Of a stretch of 64,000 bases of DNA, positions 9,118 to 17,341 are shown in pieces. Positions within the stretch are counted from its first letter, which is position 1. Each line of letters opens with the position of its first letter. The notes under the pieces were generated by a model, which worked only from the letters and a program-made list of their open reading frames with translations, searched no databases and was not told where the DNA came from. Where the stretch lies: the NCBI GenBank assembly GCA_003259005.1, contig QLII01000004.1:1-64000 (forward strand). Reading direction: 5' to 3'. The translations under genes and the position numbers were made by a program. This DNA comes from Spirosoma telluris. GTDB taxonomy: Bacteria; Bacteroidota; Bacteroidia; Cytophagales; Spirosomataceae.

Positions 9118-10640
9118 ATGGAAACACTACAATTAGAATTTCACACCCTTGAGGAACAGGCTGCCATTTTAGCCAGTATCAAAAATGAAGAACATAGGGT
9201 ACAGGCACTGCTGATGATGGATGGCGGAGGCCGGGTTAGTGAAATTAGAACGGTAAAGTGGGAAGCCTGTAACTTTCAAAAGAAGGTAGTAACGCTTCAA
9301 ACCAGCAAACAACGTGGAGAGGACAAAAAGCGTACGATTCCGATGTCCGACCGGTTATATGCCGCTTTCGACGATTTAATTAAAGAGCGCCAAAAAGAAA
9401 ACATGCCGATCAAAGGGTATGTATTTCCCTCGCCTAAAGACCCGAAGAAGCCAATTGGTCGATCAGCAATCAATATGTCGTTGAAGCGCTTAGGTGAGAA
9501 AGTACCCCAAGCCGGTAAGTTGAAGCCGCATAAATTACGCCATACAGCCGCTACCAATTTAGCTGCGAACGGTGCGAAGATGGTAGAGATTCGTGATTTC
9601 TTGGGCCATACGGACAGCCGGGTAACTGACATCTATACCCATGCAAATCCTGAACAATTGCGTAGTCTAATTAATGCCAGCGCACCAAAACCAACATTCT
9701 GGGAAAAATGGAAAGCGCGGTTATTTCCACCAAAGCGTAACATCATTAACCTGTTGACTCCTGATACAGAGTTCATTTTCGGTCGGGATCGGGAACTGAA
9801 GCAGATTCAGGGTTTGGTGAGTCGGGGTATTTCGGTATTGATCACAGGAAGTATCGGTGTCGGGAAAACACACCTGTTGCAAAGTCTGAATTTTGAACAA
9901 CGGACCCTGTTAATTGACGATTGTTCTGATTTTAAAAGTAGCCTTAAAGCGGCTATTCTGCACATCTGTGGGGATAAAGAAACCGCAGCTTCGATGCTGT
10001 TTGCCACGTCAGACTTAAAATCGGTGGAAACGAAACTCAGTACGACGAGCTTGGCTAACCTGGTCCAAACCCTAAAAGACTTAACCCAGCAACGAGAGTA
10101 TCTGCTTAAGATTGGCAACATCGATGGGATTACACCCCGAATCGTGAAAGTGCTGGAGGAGTTAAAGGAACACTTCACCATTATCATGACGGCCCGTTCG
10201 GTAAAGATGGAAGCGGCTTCCTTTGCCTGGAATTTTACAAGGGTGGAGCTTAAACCACTTGGTCGGCCTGACTCGCTCAAGATGATTTACCGGCTGATTG
10301 GTGATCTGCCTGTGCGCGATCTGGATGCTGTGATGACGAAGTTGTATGAAACGGCAGACGGTAACCCAAGAAAGATTCGAGAGTTGTGTGACCGATTGCG
10401 ACGCGAACCGTTTATCAATATGGATGCCGCCACCGAAGTGGCAGACGCATACCTTGGCAGGCAGGTGGAGGAGTTCGATTTTTCGGTAATTTTGCTTGTG
10501 ATCCTGGTGGCTTTATGCTGCTACGGTATTATGGCAAAGAGACGGGTGAGAAGGATTTGCAGTTTATTGGAGCGGTAATAATGTTGGTGATGATGTTCGC
10601 TCGTTACTTTTTTAGAAGTACAAAGCGAAAGAGTTTATAG
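9118..10640 (+). CDS. Tyrosine recombinase fused to P-loop ATPase and C-terminal membrane helices (one frameshift)
   Basis: Residues 1-200 are a tyrosine-recombinase catalytic domain without the usual N-terminal SAM-like core-binding domain. Visible are Arg I in GGRVSEIR, a Lys region (TSKQRGEDKKRTIP), the H-x-x-R box HKLRHTAA, LGHTD and the nucleophile Tyr in VTDIYTHAN. From about 215 a separate NTPase begins with GRDRELKQIQ and a Walker A GSIGVGKTHL, followed by IDD-type acidic residues and a TARS sensor-like segment, as in ORC/STAND-type AAA ATPases. The C-terminus has one membrane helix (SVILLVILVALCCYGIM). One base added near 10535 extends the frame past 10578 to a second helix (QFIGAVIMLVMMFARYFF) and a stop at 10640. 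The membrane-tethered recombinase-ATPase layout is unusual. A decayed copy of the tail is at 13110-13320. Confidence 0.75.
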
Positions 10641-10674
10641 CGGTTCGCCGTAGAGATTTTAACCTAGGATGTAT

Positions 10675-10703
10675 AAAACCTGACTGTTTTACGGTCAGGT
10701 TTT
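10675..10703 (+). terminator. Terminator of the recombinase-ATPase gene
   Basis: Perfect ten-base arms AAAACCTGAC / GTCAGGTTTT, followed by further T. A related hairpin follows the duplicated tail at 13331-13359. Confidence 0.75.
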
Positions 10704-10864
10704 ATTTATGTCAAATAAATATGTCAAAAAACTATTTAGTGTCGCTTTATCATTTCGTAGAAAGTCCGTCATTTTGGTTGTATAAATTACACAATACATT
10801 GATTATCAATTGAATAGAACGCTCTGTGAGACTGTGGGCGATTTTTGGTGAATAGTTACAAAAA

Positions 10865-10905
10865 AACGGGAAAATACCCGTTTTTAAAACGGGTATTTTC
10901 CCGTT
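10865..10905. repeat. Perfect 16-bp inverted repeat
   Basis: Arms AACGGGAAAATACCCG and its exact complement are separated by nine bases (10881-10889). It lies about 95 bases before the lipoprotein start. It could be a strong bidirectional terminator or a recognition site for the neighbouring recombinase. Confidence 0.6.
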
Positions 10906-10998
10906 ACACTATATAAAACGGAAGCGTAATATTGAATTCATTCTTGATACTCAGGAATGGGTAAAAACTGCTTCACACATAATAAACAATTTAACCTT

Positions 10999-12239
10999 AT
11001 GAAACTTCTGTTCTATTGCTGTAAGATTATTATATTAACGATTATCTTAGTTTCTTGTAGTAAAGAGAGTGTAATCGATACAAGTAAATATGGATCTGCT
11101 CGCATCGATGGTGGTGTTGCTCGTTATGATCCATTTATTGAAAAATTAGCTAAGACTCTTGCTAAATCATTAAAAAAATCTGAAGTGCGAAAATTTATAA
11201 AAAAGGAAGCATTAAAGAAATTTGATGGAGATTACGATATACTATTTAGTACCATTGTAAATCAGAGCATTAATAGCAGAAAAGTGAAAGATGTCTTACG
11301 TGATATGGATAACGAACCCTTTAATTCTGATGAAGTAATAAGTAAACTTCCGCTTATTAACATAGCTGTACCAGTCGGAATTGAGAAATGGCAAGAGGAA
11401 TCATTTACTCCTGTAGTAGTTGCGTTCCCCGACATACAAGATGAAAGTAAACTCGATCGAGTGAAAGCTTATAATAGTGAAGGCAAAGAAATTTGGCTAA
11501 ATACTAAAGATTTACCTGACGAACCAATTGTTGTGGTTAGCCTGAATGAACGAATGATTCTTGACCAAAATGGTAAAGTGGTCAAGCGTAAGGATTTGTT
11601 AGCTATTAATCGTCCTGCAGATGGCCCAACAACTAATTTATTACCTGGTGAAGATCCTGGTAGTGGTTCAGGTAATAGTTGTACCTACACAGATGGGCAG
11701 TATTTATATGCAAAGTGGTTTGCCTCTGACAAAATAGATAGATGGGAGTCAAGATTAAAGGATTACCAGAGATAACAATGCGTGTCTATGCCCCCTCAAG
11801 TTCTACGAATTTTTCTAGTTTAGGGGAGATAAGAAGAGTTGATGAGATGGAAGAACCAGCAGTTCGTCTTGATGGAACCTTTCCATGGAGCGATGACAAA
11901 TGGTTTGGAAGTTTAACCAATTTACCAAGTGGAACTTCTATTGTAGCGTGGACAAATTCTATTTTCAGTAAAACACTTTTGTTTAATTTCGTAGAAATTG
12001 ATGGAGGTACCAGTCCAGTTAACGTAACTATTGGTGGATCGTTTAAAGTTACTGTTCCAGCAATTGGAGAAGTAACAAGAAGCCTATCCGTAACTTTTGA
12101 TATAGCCAATAATGACGATAATATAGGACAGTTGGTAGTTGATCAATGTCAGGCACCCCCACAATCGGGAAATTCATTAACCAATGGCCAGCCGTTTTAT
12201 GACGTAAATACTAATTTCTTTGTTGTTTTGGGTAATTAA
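10999..12239 (+). CDS. Lipoprotein, possibly DUF3103-related (one frameshift)
   Basis: I chose the ATG at 10999 because it gives a clean lipoprotein signal (MKLLFYCCKIIILTIILVSC, lipobox Cys at about 20). An earlier in-frame ATG at 10957 would add 14 polar residues. The middle holds NIAVPVGIEKWQEESFTPVV and DRVKAYNSEGKEIWLNTKDL, a layout reminiscent of DUF3103 surface lipoproteins. The C-terminal region (SFKVTVPAIGEVTRSLSVTF) is beta-rich. The frame breaks near 11757 and is restored by one G (AAGGATTA to AAGGGATTA), giving about 413 residues. Function unknown; the DUF assignment is tentative. It lies between the recombinase and its duplicated tail, so it is probably cargo. Confidence 0.6.
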
Positions 12240-12245
12240 CACTAG

Positions 12246-12281
12246 TAGCAACTAGTTTTGAAAAATCAACACTAGTTGCTA
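12246..12281. terminator. Inverted repeat after the lipoprotein gene
   Basis: Eleven-base perfect arms TAGCAACTAGT / ACTAGTTGCTA with a 14-base A-rich loop, right after the lipoprotein stop. Probably a terminator separating the two lipoprotein genes. Confidence 0.5.
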
Positions 12282-12301
12282 TTATATAACCATATTTTAC
12301 C

Positions 12302-12772
12302 ATGAAATCAAAATTTGTTGCTCTCGTTATACTTCAGCTATTTTTTATAGTTAGCTGTAAAACAAAAGAACAAGTAGAAGCTGATCGCTTATCAGGTGGC
12401 TGGATAATAACAGAGGCTGCTTATTCTCAGCGTGGCAGTAATCAAGTTGATTCAACAATCACTTATTCAAAATCTGTATTTGATTTTGGGAGTTGTAAAT
12501 TAACGACTTCGAACCGTGAATGTTTTGGTTATTATTCTTTTAATGGGGTAAAGAGAACTGCTGTTAGTTATGGCATCTCTGTCTCTGAGAACAAGTTAAA
12601 TATTTCACCTGTAGATCAAAATAATAGAGAAGGTATTGATCTCACAGGGAGTTTTCAGATAGAGAAAGTAAATGAAAAACTAATGTACCTCTATGGTCCC
12701 GCCGGTTATACTGATGAAAAAGGCAAATTCCACTTACAAGCTTTGGATATAAAGCTTACACTCATTCGTTAA
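12302..12772 (+). CDS. Small lipoprotein, lipocalin-like
   Basis: A 156-residue lipoprotein: signal MKSKFVALVILQLFFIVSC with Cys at about 19. The mature part begins LSGGWIITEAAYSQRG, then a series of beta strands ending LDIKLTLIR. The opening G-x-W pattern and the all-beta layout suggest a lipocalin-like barrel of the kind abundant in Bacteroidota. This is a fold guess; no ligand is implied. It follows the larger lipoprotein on the same strand after a hairpin. Confidence 0.6.
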   Translation: MKSKFVALVILQLFFIVSCKTKEQVEADRLSGGWIITEAAYSQRGSNQVDSTITYSKSVFDFGSCKLTTSNRECFGYYSFNGVKRTAVSYGISVSENKLNISPVDQNNREGIDLTGSFQIEKVNEKLMYLYGPAGYTDEKGKFHLQALDIKLTLIR

Positions 12773-12955
12773 TTATTAAAAAAATTTGGGTACCTATGTA
12801 TAATAGGTACAATGCTTCAAGACTACTATATATTTTTCGGAATGTTAAGTAATCAGCTAGACCAGCAGTGCCATCCTTTATGCCTTACCCTAAACCTGTG
12901 ATAGTATAACCCAAGTGACCGATGTTGTACAAAACGGTAAAGAGACAATAAATAG

Positions 12956-13040
12956 TTATTCAATCGGAACAGAGCCTTTATCACCTAGCAAATGTTGAGT
13001 CGAAATATTCGGAAAGCCTCAGCAATTTTAGCAAGGTTCG
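12956..13040 (-). pseudogene. C-terminal remnant of an XRE-family regulator
   Basis: On the minus strand, allowing one missing T, this reads LAKIAEAFPNISTQHLLGDK followed by GSVPIE and a stop. It aligns with the C-terminus of the intact XRE protein at 13380-13652 (LAKIKEVFPQVSGDFLLTGK, then GSVLKE). The N-terminal half is absent, so this is a decayed copy. Confidence 0.6.
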
Positions 13041-13080
13041 ACCACTTAGGTAGGAGTTTGCCACTAGTCCAACCCTGTGT

Positions 13081-13107
13081 GCCCACTTCAGTGCAACTGA
13101 AGTGGGC
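13081..13107. terminator. Strong hairpin
   Basis: Perfect 12-base arms GCCCACTTCAGT / ACTGAAGTGGGC with a GCA loop, between the XRE remnant and the recombinase-tail remnant. There is no T-tract, so it could equally be a junction or recognition site. Confidence 0.45.
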
Positions 13108-13109
13108 AA

Positions 13110-13320
13110 TACGTATTTAGACCGATAAGTAGAAGAATTCGATTTCTCCGTAATTTTGATGGTGATAAAGGGCGGATTCGTCTTGCTTCGGTATTACGGA
13201 TGTGAGACAGGAGAGAAGGATTTGCAGTTTATAGGAGCCGTAATAATGCTGGCGAAGATGTTTGCCCGCTATTTCTTCTGAAGCGCTAAACGTAAGACTG
13301 TATAGACACAACGATATTTC
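13110..13320 (+). pseudogene. Decayed copy of the recombinase-ATPase C-terminal tail
   Basis: The plus strand reads VEEFDFSVILMVI, then GCETGEKDLQFIGAVIML and MFARYFF. This matches the membrane tail of the gene at 9118-10640 (VEEFDFSVILLVI, GKETGEKDLQFIGAVIML, MFARYFF). There are internal stops and no recombinase or ATPase domain. The following terminator is also shared. It is a scar of a second, related element. Confidence 0.7.
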
Positions 13321-13330
13321 TAGAATGCTT

Positions 13331-13359
13331 AAAGCCTGGCTGTTATACGGTCAGGCTTT
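13331..13359 (+). terminator. Terminator of the decayed tail copy
   Basis: Arms AAAGCCTG / CAGGCTTT followed by T-rich sequence. It is homologous in position and sequence to the terminator at 10675-10703. Confidence 0.6.
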
Positions 13360-13379
13360 TTATTTAAATAACTGAGTGA

Positions 13380-13652
13380 TTATTCCTTGAGAACAGAGCC
13401 TTTACCAGTTAGTAAGAAATCGCCGGATACTTGCGGAAAGACTTCTTTTATTTTAGCTAATCGCTCCCAGTTCGGGGATTTTTTGCCCATCGTATAATCA
13501 TATGCTACCTGTTTACCCATACCCATCCTGTCGGCAAACTCATACACTTTCAGATCAAGAGCTTGAATCACAGATTTGAAAATATGGGCAACTTCGCTGT
13601 TTTTAGCATAGATGCGCGGCTCTTTACTTGGATCGGTTCCACAGCGGTACAT
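13380..13652 (-). CDS. XRE-family helix-turn-helix regulator
   Basis: A 90-residue protein with one HTH: residues about 28-75 (VIQALDLKVYEFADRMGMGK, then a VAYDYTMGKKSPNW recognition region). The C-terminal sequence resembles the short tail of phage-type repressors (FPQVSGDFLLTGKG). It is convergent with the duplicated recombinase tail, eight bases from that unit. The same recombinase-tail/XRE pairing recurs in decayed form just upstream, which suggests an element-specific regulator. No target site was identified. Confidence 0.75.
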   Translation of the reverse strand: MYRCGTDPSKEPRIYAKNSEVAHIFKSVIQALDLKVYEFADRMGMGKQVAYDYTMGKKSPNWERLAKIKEVFPQVSGDFLLTGKGSVLKE

Positions 13653-14147
13653 TTAGTCGTGTGCAAATGTATTTGCCTTTGGGCTTGATTGCAAATACAA
13701 ACGTATCAGAAGATAAAAATGCGAATGAGAAACCAGCCAATTCAGCCGGAACGCGGCCTGGCCAGTGCCGGCTGCTTCGCTTGCCATCACCCTGCCAGGT
13801 CGCGCCCGGCTGGGTGGCTCCGTCCGCGCGTACGGCCCGTCTTCGATCAGGGGGCGGCTTGCCGGGCCGGTATACTTGCGCTTGCCCTTAACCGGCACTT
13901 GATTTTTTTTGTTCAGTAAACTTGGGGTGCCGGTTAAGGGCAAGCGTATCACAGCTGACGCATCAATACGGAGTGCCGACGCGGAACACTCAGGCCGTGA
14001 GGCCAAATGACTATACTGGGAAAAAGTCCGCGCCGGAATTTGGTTAGTTAGGTTAGTTTTTCGAGTCGCGGATAGTATCAGGAGTAAATAAACTTGAATT
14101 CGATTGCTGGACAAGCTTCTAAGGTTGGGTTTCCGGTTCAGCCTGTA
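13653..14147. other. GC-rich non-coding island with inverted repeat
   Basis: About 500 bases without a credible gene; open frames here on both strands have no protein-like composition. The 13740-13880 part is much richer in G and C than its surroundings and contains GCCCGGCTGGGTGGCTCCGT, closely repeated at 17747. A 20-bp inverted repeat follows at 13879-13946. Confidence 0.45.
13879..13946. repeat. Perfect 20-bp inverted repeat
   Basis: Arms at 13879-13898 (CGCTTGCCCTTAACCGGCAC) and 13927-13946 are exact complements, separated by 28 bases that include a run of T. It could be a bidirectional terminator, a plasmid or element end, or an origin-type structure. Confidence 0.6.
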
Positions 14148-14501
14148 TTAGTGGCTTTGCACGAGTATTAGCCTTACGGGCTTGCCTTGTCGCCTGGCTT
14201 CTTTTAGCTCGTTTTCCGTGCCTTTGCTTTTGCCATCCCAAAGCGCAACCACATTGTCAACCGCGCCTATTAAAGCTTTGCCTCGTATGGGGCCAGCTGC
14301 GCGCCCGTACTGTTTCCAGTCTGGAGTGTGTCCGGATTCGGTGTGCCCTGTTTCTTTGGCCCATCGTTCGGCGAGCTCTTTGCCTGCTCCTTCAGCACCG
14401 TGGTGCAGTTCGGTTGTTCCAGCTTGGTCAAGTGTGGTTTTTACTTGCGCGTAGCAGTCTGCGCTTGTTAGTTGGCGGCTGGCAAGGAGTGCCGTTTTCA
14501 T
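14148..14501 (-). CDS. DUF2493 / SLOG-domain small protein
   Basis: A 117-residue protein matching DUF2493 (YspA-like, SLOG superfamily). The Rossmann-like SLOG fold binds nucleotide or nucleotide-derived ligands. Seen in order: LTSADCYAQVKTTLDQ, HHGAEGAGKELAERWAKETG (the G-A-x-G-A/G-D-like loop), PDWKQYGRAAGPIRGKALI (the family's W-x-x-Y-G-x-x-A-G-P-x-R-N motif, with Arg followed by Gly here), and VALWDGKSKGTENEL (the W-D-G-x-S-x-G-T motif). Such genes are frequent on phages and plasmids. It is divergent from the gene at 14756 and ends in the small-gene region. Its role is unknown. Confidence 0.8.
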   Translation of the reverse strand: MKTALLASRQLTSADCYAQVKTTLDQAGTTELHHGAEGAGKELAERWAKETGHTESGHTPDWKQYGRAAGPIRGKALIGAVDNVVALWDGKSKGTENELKEARRQGKPVRLILVQSH

Positions 14502-14540
14502 AAGTTTCTTCCTGTTTTTAGTTACACTAAGTTAGATAAA

Positions 14541-14582
14541 AACAAGCCCAAAAGCAAATATATATTTGCTTTTGGGCTTGTT
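14541..14582. terminator. Perfect palindromic hairpin
   Basis: A 42-base perfect palindrome built on AACAAGCCCAAAAGCAAATA, followed by T-rich sequence on the plus strand. It lies upstream of the DUF2493 start and before the plus-strand genes. Probably a terminator; an operator is also possible. Confidence 0.6.
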
Positions 14583-14755
14583 TTTTGTTTTGCTTTTTCG
14601 TATTTTTATAGTGTTGCAAATGAGCAACAGTAGTTCTTTGAAATGGTAATATTTTCATTGTTGTCCTTCGTTTGGGCAGGCTGTTTGCCTTCAAAAACAG
14701 CGTAGTTTTTAGCATTCTAGAAATAGGCCTAGTGCCACAAACCAGAAAAAGAACC

Positions 14756-15148
14756 ATGAACCAGATTCACTATTTCCGTAACGAAAACACGTTCGTAGCT
14801 ATCGTGCCCGGTGCATTTAAAGAAACCGTCACATTCTTCCAGTTCCCAAATGATCGTTACCCACTTTTTGCCAGTATTGATTTTAATACCGGTAAGTACT
14901 TCTTCCTGAGTTTTTATGAGCAGATAGAGAATGGGTATAGTATATCAAATTACATAGAGTATACAACGGCTCGACGCCTGGTTCAAGCCGCTACAATTGA
15001 ATTTTTCGGAGAGTATCAGCAGTTCCAGGTTCCACCGGTTGAGATTGATTCTAGTCTACCACAAGATTTTACCGCAGTCACAAGAAAGCGCCCTACGCAT
15101 ATTGACAGGCCTAACGCTCACCACCTCGTCAACGATTTGCCATTTTAA
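14756..15148 (+). CDS. Hypothetical protein, mobile-element type
   Basis: A 130-residue soluble protein beginning MNQIHYFRNENTFVAIVPGA. I chose the ATG at 14756 because the longer upstream frame runs through non-coding sequence and an inverted structure. It contains FYEQIENGYSISNYIEYTTA, and its tail is basic and low in structure (TRKRPTHIDRPNAHHLVNDL). Family not recognised. The start is preceded by AGAAAAAGAACC, much like the AGAAACAGAACC before the gene at 15438, which hints at a common leader. Confidence 0.55.
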   Translation: MNQIHYFRNENTFVAIVPGAFKETVTFFQFPNDRYPLFASIDFNTGKYFFLSFYEQIENGYSISNYIEYTTARRLVQAATIEFFGEYQQFQVPPVEIDSSLPQDFTAVTRKRPTHIDRPNAHHLVNDLPF

Positions 15149-15191
15149 CCCACTGCACCCGGTACCCTGCCGGGTGCTTATTTCCCCACCC

Positions 15192-15377
15192 ATGATACGC
15201 ACTAAGAAAGTTACCAGCACCACCCGGCGAATTGGCGGGTATTCTCCCGGTAGCCAGATTCGCCGGGTTCCCACCTTAACCATTTCGGGCATTTGGTTGG
15301 CAAAAGCTGGCTTTGCCATTGGTGATCAGACGACTGTAACCGTAGAAAAAGGACGCTTACTTATCGTCCGTAAATAA
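15192..15377 (+). CDS. SymE-like small protein
   Basis: A 61-residue protein starting MIRTKKVTSTTRRIGGYSPG. The second half, RVPTLTISGIWLAKAGFAIG, is followed by a V-x-V-E-x-G-x-L-x-I strand. It matches the SymE toxin-like family (consensus P-x-L-x-L-x-G-x-W-L-x-x-A-G-F-x-x-G), a swapped-hairpin AbrB-type fold. In enterobacteria SymE is an SOS-induced RNA-associated toxin. In Bacteroidota the family is widespread and functionally unclear, so toxicity should not be assumed. It lies between two hypothetical genes and ahead of a hairpin. Confidence 0.75.
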   Translation: MIRTKKVTSTTRRIGGYSPGSQIRRVPTLTISGIWLAKAGFAIGDQTTVTVEKGRLLIVRK

Positions 15378-15383
15378 CCCACC

Positions 15384-15419
15384 GTAGCCAGCTTAAACAG
15401 TTCTCTTTAAGCTGGCTAC
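15384..15419 (+). terminator. Hairpin after the SymE-like gene
   Basis: Perfect 14-base arms GTAGCCAGCTTAAA / TTTAAGCTGGCTAC with an eight-base loop, just after the stop. Likely terminator or attenuator before the next gene. Confidence 0.6.
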
Positions 15420-15437
15420 CAATTAAGAAACAGAACC

Positions 15438-16082
15438 ATGAAAAAGCTAATATTGAAACCCTACCAAGTACTCAATGCAGAAGGTCAACCCGAATCAGCC
15501 ATTAAATATTTTCAGGGACAGCCGTTGATCATCCGGTTCAATGGCCAGAGCGGACGCTTTACCCGCGATGGTCAGGATGATTTAGGAGATAGCTTAACGA
15601 TTACGGTCATTGCCTGGCGATTCTTTCGGGGTGAGTTGTTCGGCCGCGCACCGGCTGAATATGCAGAACTGTTTTATGTCGATAAGAACCGGAATTTGTG
15701 TGTGGTTATGTTCACCAATGCCAGCGCGCAGAACCTGCGAAAGTTTATGGCTAACCTCAGCTATTCGGCTTTTAGCGGAGCAGTTCAGACGATGTTAAAT
15801 ACCGTTATTCGCATCGATGCCCGCCCACGCACACGAAAGGATGCAGGCCGTTACAACGTAGCTGAATTTACCAACTGTGGTCCTGCTGACATACGTGCGA
15901 CGACCGCATTTTTACTATTCTGTCAAGACCATAAAGTGTACAGAGCGGATACACGAACCGTTGAGATCGAGGATGTTTTGTGGTCTGCTACCTACTTTAC
16001 CATGATCGGTTTAGGCGTTAAACGCGATGGTGCGAAGAACGAAGAGGAGCAGCAACAGATTCAGAAACAGTATAATTCGTAA
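15438..16082 (+). CDS. Hypothetical protein, mobile-element type
   Basis: A 214-residue soluble protein beginning MKKLILKPYQVLNAEGQPES. It has a mixed alpha/beta composition, a central VVMFTNASAQNLRKFMANLS segment and an acidic, Gln-rich tail (GAKNEEEQQQIQKQYNS). No catalytic motif or membrane segment. It resembles uncharacterised plasmid or phage proteins but I cannot name a family. It starts 18 bases after the SymE-like gene's hairpin and is followed by another. Confidence 0.55.
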   Translation: MKKLILKPYQVLNAEGQPESAIKYFQGQPLIIRFNGQSGRFTRDGQDDLGDSLTITVIAWRFFRGELFGRAPAEYAELFYVDKNRNLCVVMFTNASAQNLRKFMANLSYSAFSGAVQTMLNTVIRIDARPRTRKDAGRYNVAEFTNCGPADIRATTAFLLFCQDHKVYRADTRTVEIEDVLWSATYFTMIGLGVKRDGAKNEEEQQQIQKQYNS

Positions 16083-16091
16083 CTTTTAATC

Positions 16092-16120
16092 ATGCCCGTA
16101 ACCTTAACAGTTACGGGCAT
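16092..16120 (+). terminator. Hairpin between small genes
   Basis: Perfect 11-base arms ATGCCCGTAAC / GTTACGGGCAT with a seven-base loop, after the 15438 gene. Confidence 0.55.
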
Positions 16121-16134
16121 AAATGCTATAAATA

Positions 16135-16428
16135 ATGGAGTTACTAGTCAAACATGAATTGGTGCAGAGAGATTGGAAAATAGGTGATCTCCTGACTGTA
16201 TTATATAATAGTCAACGTGTAAGAGCCCTTGTTTATACCGTTGGAGACAGAATTGGATTAATAACGTCAGACGGAACTGACGTAGGAGATTTGCTGGAGT
16301 TTAAAGAATTATGGGTACCAATACAATTTCATCATAATACTGGTTTGGAGTATCATTATCAGAGTAGGGAACGAGTCGGACAGGATTATAGGAATGGTTT
16401 GTTTACTCCCTACTTCGAGATTCTTTAA
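16135..16428 (+). CDS. 97-aa hypothetical, paralogue of the 17044 gene
   Basis: Small protein with a WKIGDLLTVLYNSQRVRALV core, beta-rich like an SH3 or KOW barrel. It shares its layout and tail with the 17044 gene: here RDYRNGLFTPYFEIL, there RDYQNGLFIPFFEIL. The conserved W-K/Q-I/V-G-D-L opening and the tail suggest a real family, probably a small nucleic-acid or partner-binding domain. Function unknown. A GC-rich non-coding stretch separates it from the next gene. Confidence 0.6.
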   Translation: MELLVKHELVQRDWKIGDLLTVLYNSQRVRALVYTVGDRIGLITSDGTDVGDLLEFKELWVPIQFHHNTGLEYHYQSRERVGQDYRNGLFTPYFEIL

Positions 16429-16696
16429 TACCATAAAGCAACTGGAATTGTGTCAGGTATCAGTTGCTCAATTGGGCCCATTCGCAAACGGCGGGACTGC
16501 GGCAAGTTGGTCGGTCGTGCCAGGGCCAGCGTCTTCGGGCGACTGCCCTCAACCGCCCGGCCCTGGTCGCGGCCGCCCGTTGCGCTGCCTGACTGCGACG
16601 GTAAATAAATTGGGCAGTTCAATCCAAGACGAGAACTGTTAGATTTAGAATAAGCGCTTGAAATCCAACGCTTGAATTAACCCGATAATCTTAAAA
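16429..16696. other. GC-rich non-coding stretch
   Basis: About 270 bases containing a markedly GC-rich core (16490-16600, including GTCGCGGCCGCCCGTTGCG) flanked by AT-rich sequence. Outer segments pair partially (CTCAATTGGGCCC near 16467 against ATTGGGCAGTTC near 16610). Open frames through it are not protein-like. It may form an RNA structure or be a mobile scar. Confidence 0.35.
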
Positions 16697-17053
16697 ATGG
16701 AACACTATACACTTGACTTTAAAGCACCAAACGGTTTTCCTAGCTCTGCTGACGTTACGATTTACCGTGATATTCAATTAGTCGTCGTAAGTGAAACGGG
16801 CAAAGGGATGAGTGTAACTAATGCGGCTGAGGTAATTGCTACCGAAATTGTGAATCGTTACGGCCTAGACCCTGATCGTATGTTATTTATCGAACATTAT
16901 TCCGACGAGCAGCGAACCAAGCCCTATGGTGAATCTTATGACCTGGTAACGTTTACTTGGGACGGGTTGAGGGCCCATAATCCCGAATGGCGACATCTGC
17001 CACTAGCCGAGTTTAACGAAATCTTAAATACAGTAAAAAGCGAATGGAACTGA
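16697..17053 (+). CDS. Hypothetical protein
   Basis: A 118-residue protein beginning MEHYTLDFKAPNGFPSSADV. It has strands (TIYRDIQLVVVSETGKGMSV) followed by a helix (TNAAEVIATEIVNRYGLDPD) and an aromatic-acidic segment (FTWDGLRAHNPEWRHL). Similar short proteins occur in Bacteroidota mobile regions, but I cannot assign a family. Its last ten bases overlap the start of the 17044 gene, so the two are probably translated together. Confidence 0.6.
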   Translation: MEHYTLDFKAPNGFPSSADVTIYRDIQLVVVSETGKGMSVTNAAEVIATEIVNRYGLDPDRMLFIEHYSDEQRTKPYGESYDLVTFTWDGLRAHNPEWRHLPLAEFNEILNTVKSEWN

Positions 17054-17337
17054 CACCAGGCACACAGAATCGGAAACAGGAGCCAAGGCAATGGCAAGTT
17101 GGCGATTTGATAAGTCATAAACAGACTGGCATCATTGCCCTAATACTAGCTGTTTGGGATATTACGCTAGTCGTCATTGCACGAACTGGAACGGTCAAAA
17201 GATTGAGTAAATTGCAGGCGAATACACTATGGAAATTGCTGCACAATACTGGCATTTCGTATCAATTCAAGAACCAGGAACAAGTACAGCGCGATTACCA
17301 GAACGGCTTATTCATACCTTTTTTCGAGATACTATAA
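17044..17337 (+). CDS. 97-aa hypothetical, paralogue of the 16135 gene
   Basis: Same length and organisation as the 16135 protein: a Q-V-G-D-L core (RQWQVGDLISHKQTGIIALI), hydrophobic strands, an HNTG segment (LLHNTGISYQFKNQEQ) and the tail RDYQNGLFIPFFEIL. The two copies are diverged, so this is an old duplication. It overlaps the preceding gene by ten bases and is four bases from the next one, indicating a compact operon. Confidence 0.6.
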   Translation: MELTPGTQNRKQEPRQWQVGDLISHKQTGIIALILAVWDITLVVIARTGTVKRLSKLQANTLWKLLHNTGISYQFKNQEQVQRDYQNGLFIPFFEIL

Positions 17338-17341
17338 CGGT

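Larger units (their letters stand above)
12773..13379. other. Gene-free stretch with decayed gene remnants
   Basis: No intact gene. The stretch holds the C-terminal remnant of an XRE protein, a strong hairpin, and a decayed copy of the recombinase-ATPase tail with its terminator, each listed separately. The first 180 bases show nothing recognisable. Confidence 0.6.

Noticed and set aside
13653..14114. 153-aa open frame on the minus strand
   Set aside because: It runs through a perfect inverted repeat and a GC-rich island, has no protein-like pattern and has no homologous look; treated as non-coding.
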